Shown piece after piece: positions 34,200 to 45,279 of a DNA stretch of 64,000 bases. The position numbers and the translations under genes are program-made. The stretch lies in the NCBI GenBank assembly GCA_958299035.1, contig CATQJL010000223.1:49024302-49088301 (forward strand), given 5' to 3'. Position 1 is the first letter of the stretch, and each line of letters begins with the position of its first letter. The DNA is from Cylicocyclus nassatus (Eukaryota; Nematoda; Chromadorea; Rhabditida; Strongylidae). The notes below the pieces were generated by a model that did no database searches, was not told the DNA's origin, and saw only the letters and a program-made list of their open reading frames with translations.

Positions 34200-34480
34200 T
34201 GGTACTGTCTACGCCTTTGCGGTAGCAGTCTTTCTTTTGCGGCCTGAGGCGCGCTTCCTCTCTATCTTACTCTGTTCCCGCGGCCTACGGCGCGCGCTCT
34301 TTTATCACTCTTTGGCGGCCTAAGGCGCGCTATATGTTCGGTTTCAATCGACCACTAAGGGATCGATGAGTTATGCGGGGCCTGAGCCGCCGCTTTTCTG
34401 ATCAATATGGGAGAACAGATGTCCCTCTCTATTGGATTGAACCGGATAGAAATATGCGGGGTTTAACCGCCGCTCTGAAT
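34200..34480 (-). promoter_or_regulatory. Gypsy leader with repeated GC-rich motifs
   Basis: Between the 5' LTR and gag. GCGGCCT(G/A)(A/C)GGCGCGC-type motifs occur three times (about 34220, 34281, 34316), and two ATGCGGGG(C/T)(C/T)T(G/A)A(G/A)CCGCCGCT-type motifs occur at about 34374 and 34454. Each is self-complementary enough to fold. Packaging or translation control is a guess. Confidence 0.4.
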
Positions 34481-34582
34481 TACTTATTCGAGGGTTTTCA
34501 AACGCCCCGAATTTCAGCTTCTCCTGGAAGGTCTGAGACGCTTCCACGATTGTTCTAGCTGAGTCAGCGGTTCGGCACCCAA

Positions 34583-34936
34583 GTAACGGGCGGACAGATC
34601 CGCAGGTTCCACTGACCCAGCACAACCGTTCAAAACAAAAATGGTTTATCAAAATGACAAACCGGAGAAGCTGATAACAACAAAAATATGAGAACAATAA
34701 CAAGAGGAATGAAAGGCTGCAAAGAATGAGCAAAGGAAAAAAACAAAGATCAGATCACAATCGAAGGAATCAACAACCTGAGGCCGGCAACCTAAGATAT
34801 GGTGCAGCGTATGCCTCACAACTACGCTCTATGGTCTTACACACTCAAAAAAATTAGACTGCTAGAAAAACTAAAATGTAACTAATTCAACCCACCTAAA
34901 CCTAACCTAAGTAAACAAGGCCTAGACTAAGCCACA
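34583..34936 (-). repeat. 5' LTR of the Gypsy element
   Basis: Direct repeat of 27167-27518. On the minus strand it starts near TGTGGCTTAGTC and ends near CCGCCCGTTAC. Roughly a dozen differences between the LTRs imply an old, but not ancient, insertion. Confidence 0.85.
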
Positions 34937-35171
34937 ACATACCCGGCTCCGCCCGACCTTGTCAACTCGCAGCGTCGTACGTGAAACTTTGCAAAAAGAT
35001 AAATCGATGTCGATCAATGACGAAAGGTAGCCTACGACATCCGCCCACTCCGACGTGTATGTGTGCAAAGTTTGATCGGAATCGGTTGAAAAATGGAATT
35101 TTCTATTCGGAGCATATATATACAGAGACGACAGACACCTACAGACAGACGACATTCAGCTTTATATTAGG
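34937..35171 (-). mobile_element. non-autonomous Helitron-like element, interrupted near its 3' end
   Basis: Reverse-strand relative of 2478-2924: AATATAAAGCTGAATG near 35170, TGTCTGT-rich DNA, CGAATAGAAAATTCCAT, TTTGCACACATACACG, a CATCGATTTATC stretch, then the hairpin GGGCGGAGCCGGGT at about 34942-34955. The final bases lie 7.8 kb away at 27149-27166 beyond the Gypsy element. Confidence 0.65.
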
Positions 35172-35949
35172 TGTCGGATGATTCCTGTTACACTTTTGTT
35201 TTATTATCATGAAAATCTATGAAGCTTTCGAAAAAATTTTTGCTCAAGAAGTGTCGACGCGGTGCAAAGATCTACCCACCGGTGCCATTAGATCAGTGGT
35301 CCGTAAGCAAGACGCCCAATTTATGGGTGGGAGTACGTTTAATGGACATTTTTGCCAGCGGGCTGGCATTCTTCCCGATGATCAGGTAGAGAGCGGGCTA
35401 GTGGTAATTAGGTACGGTATGGTCCATAATTTTCAACGAAGACAGTGCGATGGCACAATCATATCCGCACATGATCACGTGAGCTACATGTTGCGCTATG
35501 TCAGTGCACATTTGCATTTTGACATAAAAAACAATTTTTGAAAATTTACAAAGATCAATTCCAACCTCTCCGTATCAGATCCTATACGATGCAATAAAAA
35601 GAAAGAATTCGACGAATTTTTATTTCTTTATGTCATTTTCCACCCCCTTGTGTTTGGCATTCTAGCGACACCAAGTGCCGCGATGAGAGAGACAGTGCGA
35701 AAAAATGTGTGAAAATTTGTAGGAGAGAAAAATATAATCAGACACAGGGAAAAATCAAAGGAAAAAATGACAGTTTTGAGTGCGCTTACGAATTTGTCGT
35801 AAACTGATGGCTATTTGTGCTTTCGCGGCACCGTCATACTGTTGTGTACGCCCCGTCTGTTCTACATGCGAGCAACTTCGAAGGTTCTAGATGGCTTCCG
35901 AATTTTTCAAACTACAAAAAAAACACAACAGAGATTATCGACAAATTAG
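35172..35949. other. no recognised gene
   Basis: A plus-strand ATG frame of 110 codons (35209-35541) lacks any recognisable domain, and its coding status is doubtful. The rest is AT-rich. Confidence 0.3.
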
Positions 35950-35951
35950 TA

Positions 35952-36897
35952 TTAGGTTGTCAAGAAAATAATGTCGGTTTTTGTCTGCTTGTTTTAACAA
36001 AGCACATAGACTCAACGCAACAAAGGGCAAGGGACACGGTTTGATAGAGCAAAGCAAGCTCTACAAGATGGCGTTTATGATTTTGCGCCAAGCTCGAAGT
36101 ACTGAGAGTTCGAACTCAAAATCTAAGGATTTCCAAATGCCCAAAAAATCGGAAAAAATCAGATCTTCGTCCAAATAATTTCTACGGACCTCCCACTCGC
36201 TCACATTAATACTATCGATATCTGATATCCATATGTGCGACTGCTGTATTTTTTCCTTGACTAGAAACTGAGAAAACGAAAATTTCCTTGATATTCTCAA
36301 AGCAATGCTGAGCCGTTCTTGCATATGTAGTTCTATACTACAAGCCTAGGTAAGTATAACTGTAGATTTTCAGCCTATTCCGAGCAGTAGTTTTCGAAAA
36401 ATATCGAATTTAAATTTTTTCTTTTCAGTTTCAGTTCTAAAATCGACATTTCTCGAAAAGTATCGCTCGAAATAGGCTGAAAATCTACAGTTATGCTTAT
36501 CTAGGCTTGTAGTATAAAACTACATATGCAAGATCGGCTCAGCATTGCTTTGAGAAAATCACGGAATTTTTCGTTTTCTCAGTTTCTAGTCAAGAAAAAA
36601 ATACGGCAATTGCACATATGGATATCAGATATCGATAGTATTGACGTGAGCGAGTGGGAGGTAATTAGAAATTATTTGGACGAAGATCTGATTTTTTTCG
36701 ATTTTTTGGGCATTTGGAAATCCTTAGAATTGAGTTCGTACTCTCGGTGGATCGATCTTGGCGCAAAATCATGGGTGCCACCTTGTAGGGCTTGCTTTGC
36801 TCTATCGAACAGTACCCCTTATCATTTCTTGGATTGAGTCTGGTTGCTTTGTTAAAGCAAGCAAATAAAAAACGACATTATTTTCTTGACAACCTAA
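35952..36897. mobile_element. palindromic mariner-type MITE, copy 1 (946 bp)
   Basis: Ends TTAGGTTGTCAAGAAAATAA and its inverse, flanked by TA on both sides. The whole element is a near-perfect palindrome centred near 36425, each arm repeating the other. No transposase. Confidence 0.85.
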
Positions 36898-36901
36898 TAT
36901 A

Positions 36902-37120
36902 TTAGGTTATCCGGAAATTGATACAGGTTCCTTACTCAATTGCGGCATTGAAAATAAAATTTTGAAAGACAAATCATTCGATAGAGTGAAGCATCCCTTA
37001 CAAGATTGCTTTAGAACTTTGGTTCGAGATCGGTTAAAGGTTTTGCGGCATCGACACAAGTCATTGATAGCCGTCTGTAACAAAAATCAATGTTGACCGC
37101 AATCAAAAACTTTACCTAAC
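36902..37120. mobile_element. solo left end of the TTAGGTTGTC MITE family
   Basis: TTAGGTTATCCGGAAATTGA starts directly after the previous copy and is flanked on the left by TA. Body motifs such as GATAGAGTGAAGCA follow, but no right end was found, so the right boundary is approximate. Confidence 0.5.
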
Positions 37121-38590
37121 AAATGGGTAAACACATCAAATCACGACATTTTAGCACGGATTCTCATGAAAACAATTTTTGAACAGAAAGACAATGAGAT
37201 AAACAAAGAGATTTCATTCACCGCAGTTTCTTTTTTTCACGAAAATAGGGCACCGTAGAAAAAGAAAAAACTTGTTTTCCCTTATTTTTGGCTGTAATCA
37301 GCTGTCCATCATTCATTCTCTCCATGAGCCCCTGAAAATCTACAGTTTCCGCACTCTAGTTCGCAATGTCATGTCACATTACGTACCCCGTAAGTTACTC
37401 ACGAGCGATGTTTCTGTGTGTCTCGTCCTTTGCACACTATTTCCTCAAGATCTTCTCAAAATCGCCACTGCTGTTATGGAAGTCAGGTGAGATCATCGCG
37501 GCACGTGCCCTGACGCTCACTTGTCAAGTCAGGTCGCATTTCTATAGCATATGGGTGTGGCCAGTCGTCAGTTCATCTTATGAACTTTATCTGAGGCCTT
37601 CATTTCGGATCATCTGATCTGACCGAGCTTTACTGTGCCATGCTGAATTCAGAAGATGTTTCAAACTTCAGGGTTCAACTATTGTGTCAGTAGCTCAAAT
37701 AAGACCTGGTAAGCTCATCCTTGCCTAGATGCTGCAAATAATCTTGCGCATCTGCTGGTAGGAGTGCTCTACGTCTTCAAATTCTTCAGATATTTCATCT
37801 CTACAGTACAATGCAATCATGCTACTGACTTACAATGCAATCATGCTACTGACTATGTTCGAAATGCGCATTGAGAAAGTTGCTTACTCCGTTTGTTCAA
37901 CTATCCAGCAGTTCTGCTAGGTATTCGATGGTAAGGACAATACTTTACACATTCAAAGAAGCGGCGTTTTATGATTCGCTTGCTTGTCTTTAGTATTTTG
38001 GAAGTTTTTATTATTGAAAATCTTTTAGATAGATGTGCACAAAGAACATATTCTGCGATGACTGCATATCTACGACAGGTCGTGTGCTTCTTGCTTTTGC
38101 AGATCTCGTGGTTTTTGCTCCATCAGACTGTTTGTGCTTTCGATGCTCTGTTTTGGAGAAGCCTCCTAAACTTTTGAGAATATGGCAGACTTTAAGTACT
38201 TTGGATTGATTACTGTACCTATTACGAATCACGAATGTTACTTGCGTCATGCTAAAGTCTAGCTCCACACAAATGTGCATGAAAAGCGTTGCGAGCTTTA
38301 AAAGCAGTGTCCGGGCAAGAACTTTCTAGAAAATTCGATTGCCTAGGGTTATCCCCAACGCTCAATAAAAAAATTCAGAGAGCGCGAGAACGGCGAGAAC
38401 ATAAGTTCTCCAAGCCCCTACAATTCAAAAATGTATGATTCGCCAAGGCAGAAACCCAAAGTCGCTTCGGGACCCTTCAACTTTGAGTGCGGCGGCATGC
38501 GTACTCTGTCGCAGAGCAGGAATTCGAATAGGCGATGACCCTCCCTCAGGGCGTAAGTTTCTCACTTCCCGACCGTATTCCATACTTCTG
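37121..38590. other. no recognised gene
   Basis: Contains a 24-bp exact tandem duplication (37807-37830 and 37831-37854) and a solo AAGCAGTGTCCGGGCAAGAA end near 38300, related to the TTAA-flanked MITE that follows. No exon recognised. Confidence 0.4.
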
Positions 38591-38594
38591 TTAA

Positions 38595-39044
38595 AGGCAG
38601 TGTCCGGGCAAAAACTCGATTTTGAGATTTTGTGCTTACCCGGCCTATTCGCTATGCTGAATCCGAAAATCCACATTGGAGAGCGCAAAAACGAAGGAAA
38701 AGGGCTCTAATGTTGGAAGGAAATCAGCAAGTGGGCGGGGTCTTCCCCACGGTGAATTCACGCTCCCAGCTTCGGGGGCGATCTTTTTGATTCCGGTTTT
38801 AAGTCATTCGTTTGCACTTGATCGGTTATGATGTCAGGGCGGCTAACGGATTCGAGAAAATTGCTCTGGAAGCTGGAAGCGTGAATCCACAGTAGGGAGG
38901 ATCCCGCCCACTTGCTGTTTCCCTCCAGTGTTAGAGCCCTTTTTCGTCGTTTTCGCGCTCTCCAGTGTGGATTTTCGGATTCAGCGCGAATAGACCCGGG
39001 TAAGCACAAAATCTCAAAGTCGAGTTTTTGCCCGGACACTGCCT
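38595..39044. mobile_element. piggyBac-like MITE, copy 1 (450 bp)
   Basis: Ends AGGCAGTGTCCGGGC and its inverse, both flanked by TTAA (38591-38594, 39045-39048). The arms are near-palindromic throughout. TTAA duplication is the mark of piggyBac transposition. No coding capacity. Confidence 0.85.
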
Positions 39045-39131
39045 TTAAACATGCAAACTGCACATTTTCCAGAATGGCGTTAACCATGAGGCTTTGTCTC
39101 TCTTGCTTTTTTCTTAGTTTTTTCATAACAA

Positions 39132-39246
39132 TCTAATATATAAAGGATCGTAAGCTCAATTCAAAAGTCCCCCTACAGCGGGAAATCGCGGCGGATCCCG
39201 AAGCGAAGGCTCTTCCTAATAGCACCTCTAGCTACTGGTTCACTAT
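39132..39246 (+). mobile_element. short TC...CTA(G/T) Helitron-like repeat, copy 1
   Basis: A|TCTAATATATAAAGGATCG to GGTTCACTAT|T. Shares AGCGGGAAA(T/C)CGCG and CGAAGCGAA(G/C)GCTCTT with copies at 40.94 and 41.87 kb. The terminal CTAT has drifted from CTAG. Confidence 0.55.
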
Positions 39247-39249
39247 TTT

Positions 39250-39884
39250 TGTACGAAAAGGTGTAGATGGATTCACTTGTTTTCTACGACCGGCTAAGAC
39301 CGGCTCAGCCAGCGGTAAAGCTTGATATTGTTTTCTAGTTTCTACAATATTGCATCCTAGTTGAAAGGAGTAAAATCGTCTGTTTTGCTTTTTGGTAAAA
39401 ATTCATAATATTTCTCTGACTTTGGTCGCGTGCTGCACGCGGGTAGAGGCCCACAAACTTGCCTAGTATGTATCTTATTAGTGATCGCTTCTCTCAGGTG
39501 AAGATTTCGCCATAAAATAGATCTAATCTTTTACTTCAAGATCACTGAGGTTCGGAATCTTTAAGAGCATTCAAAACAAAAATTTTGACTATTCAATAAT
39601 TTGCGTCAGCTTGCGTTTCTACTACGAACATTGCTTTTTGGAATTCTTACTTCTCTAAATAAAGATCGATTTGGGATACTGATAGTGCTTTTTATAGAGC
39701 ACGCTTACGACATTCTATGACATTAAATCCACACCAAATTTCTCATTGTCGTTGTTGTAGCATTACTTTGAATATTTTGGGGCAAATAGTTTTCGCGCAC
39801 CCTGTAAGTAAAAACCAAGCGCAGCGGCGCGAAACAACGCTCAGCTGTAACGAATTGCCAACCTTAATCAAAAACATTGTCATA
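39250..39884. other. no recognised gene
   Basis: AT-rich spacer between repeats. Nothing recognisable on either strand. Confidence 0.35.
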
Positions 39885-39887
39885 ATA

Positions 39888-40734
39888 TTAGGTTGTCAAA
39901 AACATTGTCATAATATTAGGTTGTCTTGTTACTCTTCAATTTCTCATGTTCATAAGTCATACACTTCATATTTTTTATGGGGCTTTGGGGTACCGTTTGA
40001 TGTAGGAAAGCAGCTCTACAATCTGTTTGAAAAATCGCACCGGCTTTGATTCAACCGCATATTGAAGGCCGAGATCTAAGTAGTACTCGATGCACGAAAA
40101 ATTGGGAAAATCAAATTTTTGTTCGGAATCCTGTGAATCTCACTTGCTCGAAAGTACACTCCACACTCATCTGTACCGTTGCTGTATTTTTTCCTCAGCT
40201 AGAAGTCAAGAAATTGAAAAGTTCGCTCATTCAAAAAGGAGCTATGCCTTTTCTATAAAAATTTTTGCATACTACAAGCCTTTAGAAGTGTAATGGTAAA
40301 CTTTCAGCTTTCCACAAGCTGTAGATTTGAAAAAAAAATAAAAATAAAAAAATAAAAATTTAGTTTTCCTCACTCGAGCTAGGGCTTGTGAAAAGCTGAA
40401 AATCTACCGTCATACCTTAAGAGACTTCAGCATACGAGAGTGGTTCAGCTTAGTGAGTGTCTGATGTGTGTAGGTAATTCATGTGAGCAAGTGGGAGATC
40501 AGCAGAACTTTTTTAAACAAAGATATGTTTTCTTGATTTTTGGGTAACCAATACTTTTTGGAACTGCAGTGAGCTTGCGGTGAATTGAAGCTATACTATA
40601 CGAACTTTCATGCACCATCGTATAGAACCTGCTCTATCAAACGGTACCCTGAGACCCTATTGAAATCATGAAGTGTATGACCTCTCGCCGTAAAAATTGA
40701 AGTGGAACAAAATTTATACATGTTACAACTTAAT
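39888..40734. mobile_element. palindromic mariner-type MITE, copy 2 (diverged)
   Basis: The left end TTAGGTTGTC occurs twice (39888 and 39916) in a short tandem duplication. The arms mirror each other (GTCATACACTTCAT near 39957, inverse near 40670) about a centre near 40330-40350. The right terminus is degraded (ACAACTTAATA near 40736). Confidence 0.65.
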
Positions 40735-40941
40735 ACTGAATTAGCAAGCAACGACGGAAGAAACGGAAAAGAAATATGCTTAAATTTGAAATGACGGCTG
40801 ATGCTCTGCCATAATCGGTTTTCTACTTCATTGAATTCTCCCACAGGGGTGCTAGTGGTGCTATACCTCGTAAAGGCATTTCCGTCTGGGACGAGACTTT
40901 ATCCTGACCAACGCGTTTCTGGTTCTCTTTCCTAATCTCAT

Positions 40942-41056
40942 TCTCGTATATAAAGAAACGTAAGCGCAGTTCAAAAATCTGCAAACAGCGGGAAACCGCG
41001 TGGCCGTCCGGAAGCGCGCAGATGCAGTCTGGTACCTCAAATTACTGATTCACTAG
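40942..41056 (+). mobile_element. short TC...CTAG Helitron-like repeat, copy 2
   Basis: TCTCGTATATAAAG to GATTCACTAG|T, same family as the copies at 39.13 and 41.87 kb. Confidence 0.55.
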
Positions 41057-41276
41057 TCTAAATCATATTGGCAGGACTCTTGCACGTGGTCATTCGATAT
41101 TTGAATGACTATTTCGCAAGAAAACGTAGCTCAATTACTTTGGGGTGTCTGGTTGCGGATTTTACAATCATTTGTTTGTTAAGACCCTGAAACGAGAATA
41201 GCGTAGCAGCAGAATTAGCACATCGGAAGAGCAAAGTGTCAATGGTAATCACACCATTTCTTGCAGGAAGGTCAAA

Positions 41277-41540
41277 ATGACAAGTTGTTGTGCATTTCTA
41301 AGAAATGAAGGAAACTTACAATCTCGGATCTTCGCCTACGTCGTGGTCGCACTGGTGCACATATGCTTATCTGTAGAAGTGCTACTTAACTTGAGTATTG
41401 TTAATCGTAGAACAAGAACTTTTTATATTTTGTCTTGCTCGTCCATTCTCCATAATATAACAGGCGGAGCTTTGTCGACGTTTGTCACCGTATGCGCGTG
41501 GAAGTTTTTGATAGCTAGAGAGTCCAAACTAATGCTTTGA
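41277..41540 (+). CDS. putative small membrane protein, 87 aa
   Basis: A single open frame from ATG 41277 to TGA 41540. Ten bases upstream of the ATG is an intron-type acceptor TTTCTTGCAG, with no upstream exon evident. In nematodes that arrangement fits spliced-leader trans-splicing and supports this start. The protein has two hydrophobic stretches (FAYVVVALVHICLSVEVLL, and ITGGALSTFVTVCAWKFLI near the C-terminus) separated by a basic loop (VNRRTRTF). It resembles the beginning of a multi-pass receptor, but it stops after the second segment. Family not recognised. It could be a truncated copy of a larger gene. Confidence 0.4.
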   Translation: MTSCCAFLRNEGNLQSRIFAYVVVALVHICLSVEVLLNLSIVNRRTRTFYILSCSSILHNITGGALSTFVTVCAWKFLIARESKLML

Positions 41541-41729
41541 AGTGAGGTTCAACAAGTTTTTCAACGTTTCAAATGTCCGCAGAGCTACGCCCGCTATACG
41601 CATGCGAATCGCCTATACCAGTGTAGTACCAGTGTAGTGCCGCAGAATCTCATTGCCTTCGCTGTTTTTGAATAGGTTTATGATCTGTGCTAATCAATGT
41701 ATTTTCTGTGCTTTGAAGACTGAATATTA

Positions 41730-41795
41730 CCCTATTCAGGTGTATAAGCCGCACCTTCTTTGCTCTGCGAGCAGACCCACTCAGTAATCGCCAGG
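41730..41795 (+). mobile_element. left half of a split TA-flanked MITE
   Basis: CCCTATTCAGGTGTATAAGC and GCGAGCAGACCCA match the left part of the complete MITE at 55657-55856. The right half is at about 46528-46648 in the same orientation, so about 4.7 kb of other repeats now separate them. The inner border is approximate. Confidence 0.65.
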
Positions 41796-41872
41796 GGCAG
41801 GCGGCATGCGAATTTTGAGCAAGCGCCCACCGGAAAATACTTCGCTGATTTCATGCAGTCCGCTTGCAGAAA

Positions 41873-41989
41873 TCTAATATATAGAGAATCGTAAGCGCAA
41901 TTCAAAAATGTGCACATAGCGGGAAACTGCGGCGCGGTCTCGAAGCGAACGCTCTTGCCAATAGCACCTTTAGATTGCTGGTTCACTAG
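41873..41989 (+). mobile_element. short TC...CTAG Helitron-like repeat, copy 3
   Basis: A|TCTAATATATAGAGAATCG to GGTTCACTAG|T, the best-preserved ends of the three copies. Confidence 0.6.
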
Positions 41990-42264
41990 TTTGAAAGAAT
42001 GTTGGACAATTTTTAGAGGAATGCTCGGAGAAGTATGGTATTTTTTCTATTGATTAGTTGCGGCGCAGTGACCGCATTCTCGCGGACTTTCCGCAAGAAT
42101 ATGCAGAAATATTGGGGGCCGCACGGTCCTTTGTAAAGTACCGCACAGCCTCTAGGTACCTGCTGAAAGAAGGTACCTCAAACTTGAGTAATTAAACCAT
42201 CGATGGCACCTCTGCCACACAGAGTCTCATCTTTACTCGGCGTATGCCCGAAACTGTGTTGAAA

Positions 42265-42445
42265 GAGTCCTAGCGCTTGCTGAAAGTTTAGCTAGCGCTC
42301 GCTGAAAGAGGTTATTTGCCGAGCGCTTGCAGAAAATGCTGTATTGTTGCCTGCTTGCAGAACATGCGACCGCAAAGGAAGTGCCGCCCGCTGAAGGTTT
42401 GGCCACACCCCCAAAATTCTGCTGACCGTCTGCAGAAAAGCGCGA
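42265..42445. repeat. degenerate GCGCT(T/C)GC(T/A)GAAAG repeats
   Basis: Motifs such as TAGCGCTTGCTGAAAG, AGCGCTCGCTGAAAG and AGCGCTTGCAGAAAATG recur every 30 bp or so. No coding frame. Confidence 0.5.
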
Positions 42446-42899
42446 GTTTGCGGACCGCCTGCCCTCCGCGATTATCTGAGGGTGCGATAAGGTGAGAATG
42501 ACCCCTCCAGGGTGAAGGGGGTCACAGCGGTCGCAGCCCCTCCGGGTGAAGGGTGTTTCAGTTGATCGAGAAATCACAAAATGTCGACCGGGAAGGGGGG
42601 GGGGGAAGGATTGGTGGTCCCCATTTCTTCTTTGTGCAAAAATTTCTTTGCTTAAATGTAAGGTTTCACTTTTCTATTCAAATGAGTTGGAACTAGAAAA
42701 GCAGTCTTTAAAATAGTACAATTCATTGAAAACATAAACTCCATGAAATCTATTTTGGAAAATTTGACAACGATCGAGCTTGCCATTTTCCCTACCCACC
42801 TCTCAATCCCCAGTCTCCTTTGTACTTTGCAAACATGCACTCTTCAAACTTCTTGTATCTTATGTTCATCTGTGGACTACTGAGTACCTGATTAGAAAT

Positions 42900-44006
42900 G
42901 GAGCTTTAATTTTTGAGCTATTACGAATTTTCTAAAAAAAATTCGTAATTTCTGTAGACGATCAGTAACGTCAGTAAGGAAAATGTTTTCATAACCTTCT
43001 TGTCTTCCGCTTTCAGAGAATATATAGTTTGCTTGGAGTCTATTGGAAAAGTGCTTGGAGAAGGGTGGGTAGTGATTTCTGGAGATTTACGAGTTTCTAG
43101 GATTACAAAACCGTAACTTTTGTAAGTGAGCATCTTGTACGCCGTAGTGGTCACCTTCGGAACCGTCTCGTTCTCCCCTTCCAGAAACTATATACTTTGC
43201 CTGGAGTCTTGAAAAAAGTGCCTGGGTGAAGGGTGTCCTAGTGATTTCTGGAGATTTTCGAGTTTTTAACATAAAAAAATTCATAACTTTTGTAGGTGAA
43301 TATCTTTTGAGCCGAGATAGTCAATATTGGAACCGCCTCGTCCTCAGCTTTCGAAAATATATACATTGCCTGGGGTCTGTTAGAAAAAGTGCCAGTGAAG
43401 GGTGGTTGAGACTTTTATAGTGGGAGTGCTCAAGTAGACGTCTTTTTACAATGGTAAAAAAACCTCTACTTGAGCACTCCCATTATAAGAGTCTCAACTA
43501 CCCTTCACCCGGCATTTTTTTAACGGACCCCAGGCAAAGTATATATTTTCGAAAGCGGAGGACGAGACGGTTGTAATGTTAACCATCTCGGCTCAAAAGA
43601 TATTCATCCACAAAAGTTATGAATTTTTTTATGTTTAACACTCGAAAAACTCCATGAATCACTAGGACACCCTTCACTCAGGCACTATTTTTAATGGACT
43701 CCGGGCAAAGTATGTATTTTCTGAAAGCGGAAGACGAGACGGTTTCAATGGTGGCCATCGCGGCGTACAAGATGTTCATCTACAGAATTTATTAATTTTT
43801 TTACGTTAAAACTCGAAAATCCATAAATGTCACTAGCACCCTTCACCGCAATTTTCTTTGAGGGATCCCAGTCAGAGTATACATTTTCTGGAAGCGGAGG
43901 ACGAGGCGGTTCCAATGGTGACCATCAGCATGTATTATCTATACATCTACGAAAGTTATGAATTTTTTTATGTAAACTCAAAAATCTCTAGAGATCACTA
44001 AGTATT
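42900..44006. repeat. inverted array of ~170-bp repeats, left section
   Basis: Units with TATATA(C/G)TTTGCCTGG(A/G)GTC, (G/C)TGAAGGGTG and TAACTTTTGTA(G/A)GTGA recur about every 170 bp. They run in one direction to about 43430, then inverted from about 43480. The centre is a hairpin of GTGGGAGTGCTCAAGTAGA and its inverse. The array continues at 46224 after two inserted elements. Confidence 0.7.
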
Positions 44007-45272
44007 GGGTGAGTGACTTTTCATACGATGAGCAATTCCGAGGTGCGAGGTGTGAACACCTACGGCTAAATGTCAAGTCTCGCACCTCCGTGTCTAGTAT
44101 ACTGTAGAGAGGGGGGTGGAGGAGGACTTTTCATACGAATGCCTCCACATCATCTTTTGGCAAGGATCCAGTAAAAATTGGCACCATGCCAGGTTTGGCC
44201 CTGCTGGCTACATTCCAAAAAAACATCTAAATTAGCTTTTGCAGTACCGCGAACTTGGATAAATTTGGAAAACTTGAATACTGTATGGATTCAAAAAGTG
44301 TTTTGCTGTGAAAAATAACACTATGATCGTTCCACTTACGAATTTTCTAATGTTCAAGTCGACATAATTCGGTCTCTTTTGCAAACTTTTGAGATTTGAG
44401 TATTGTCACATGCCTCTCCGACCTTTCAGCATGACCCGGAAGTGTTACTCTTCCCATAGGGGATGTTGGAGGGGGAAGACGGTCAAGAGGCACGATTTTT
44501 TTGGGTGTCATCAACTTAAAACTCCAGTTTCATGCTTTGGGAAAATTCAAAAAGTGCCGGACAAAGTTCATTGGCTTACTAGCTGTTTGAAGTAACCACT
44601 TGATAAGTTTGACAACTTTTACTTGAAGACTGACAGAAATATTTACAAAATTGCTGTTGACTGCATTTTTATGTGTTTTTGACCTTTAACAATTTTGTTT
44701 GAAATCGATTTCAAGATGATGAGATTGAACAATCCCTAAATTCCCTAATATATTTCTTTCGAAATTTCAAGTAATTCTAGAACTTCATAAAACACTAAAT
44801 ATATGCCATATGCTGCCCATCTGGCAATAGGAATCGCGCCTCTTGACATATCTACACCTATTGGAGGGCATGCGACTCGATAAAGCGAACTATTCATTAC
44901 CACAATTGTGCCAGTTGTTTGCGAAAATGAATTCGCTGTGGCCTGACGATCTTTACTACGATACGCTATTTCAACCCGATAAGCTTTATACAACAGATGA
45001 AATCAAGATATTCTTTAGTTTACGCATTTTTGATAATAAACGTTTCATTTTAGTCCATTGTATCGATGACTGGACATATTACCAGCACCCTAGCATATGC
45101 TAGAAGGTCAAAGTGATCGGAGAGCGTTCGTATGAAAAGTCCCCCTCCCCCCCTCACCTAAGCGTAGTGGAGAATCTTACTCATTACGTGGATGGAGAGG
45201 TGCGATGTAGGTGTGAGGTAGGTGCGAAGGCAAGGTGCGAAGTCCCCGATCGTATGAAAAGTCCCCCCCCCC
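44007..45272. mobile_element. 1.27-kb TIR element with 8-9 bp target duplication
   Basis: Ends GGGTGAGTGACTTTTCATAC and, inverted, GTATGAAAAGTCCCCC. Both sides carry CTAAGTATT (43998-44006 and 45273-45281). An inner pair of GACTTTTCATACGAA repeats lies at about 44128 and 45128-45142. No transposase recognised. An 8-bp duplication fits hAT, P or Merlin-type elements. Confidence 0.6.
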
Positions 45273-45279
45273 CTAAGTA

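Larger units (their letters stand above)
27167..34936 (-). mobile_element. Ty3/Gypsy LTR retrotransposon, complete length, frame-broken
   Basis: About 7.8 kb from LTR to LTR on the minus strand: 5' LTR 34936-34583, leader, gag, nucleocapsid and protease, reverse transcriptase with RNase H, integrase, a third open region, polypurine tract and 3' LTR. Just inside the 5' LTR, the minus strand reads TTGGGTGCCGAACC, a primer-binding-site-like TGG start. At least six 1-nt frame breaks and two in-frame stops prevent expression of an intact polyprotein. It is inserted in a Helitron-like element. Confidence 0.92.

Noticed and set aside
27876..34733. Plus-strand frames across the Gypsy element
   Set aside because: They run opposite the polyprotein and LTRs and contain no recognisable motifs.
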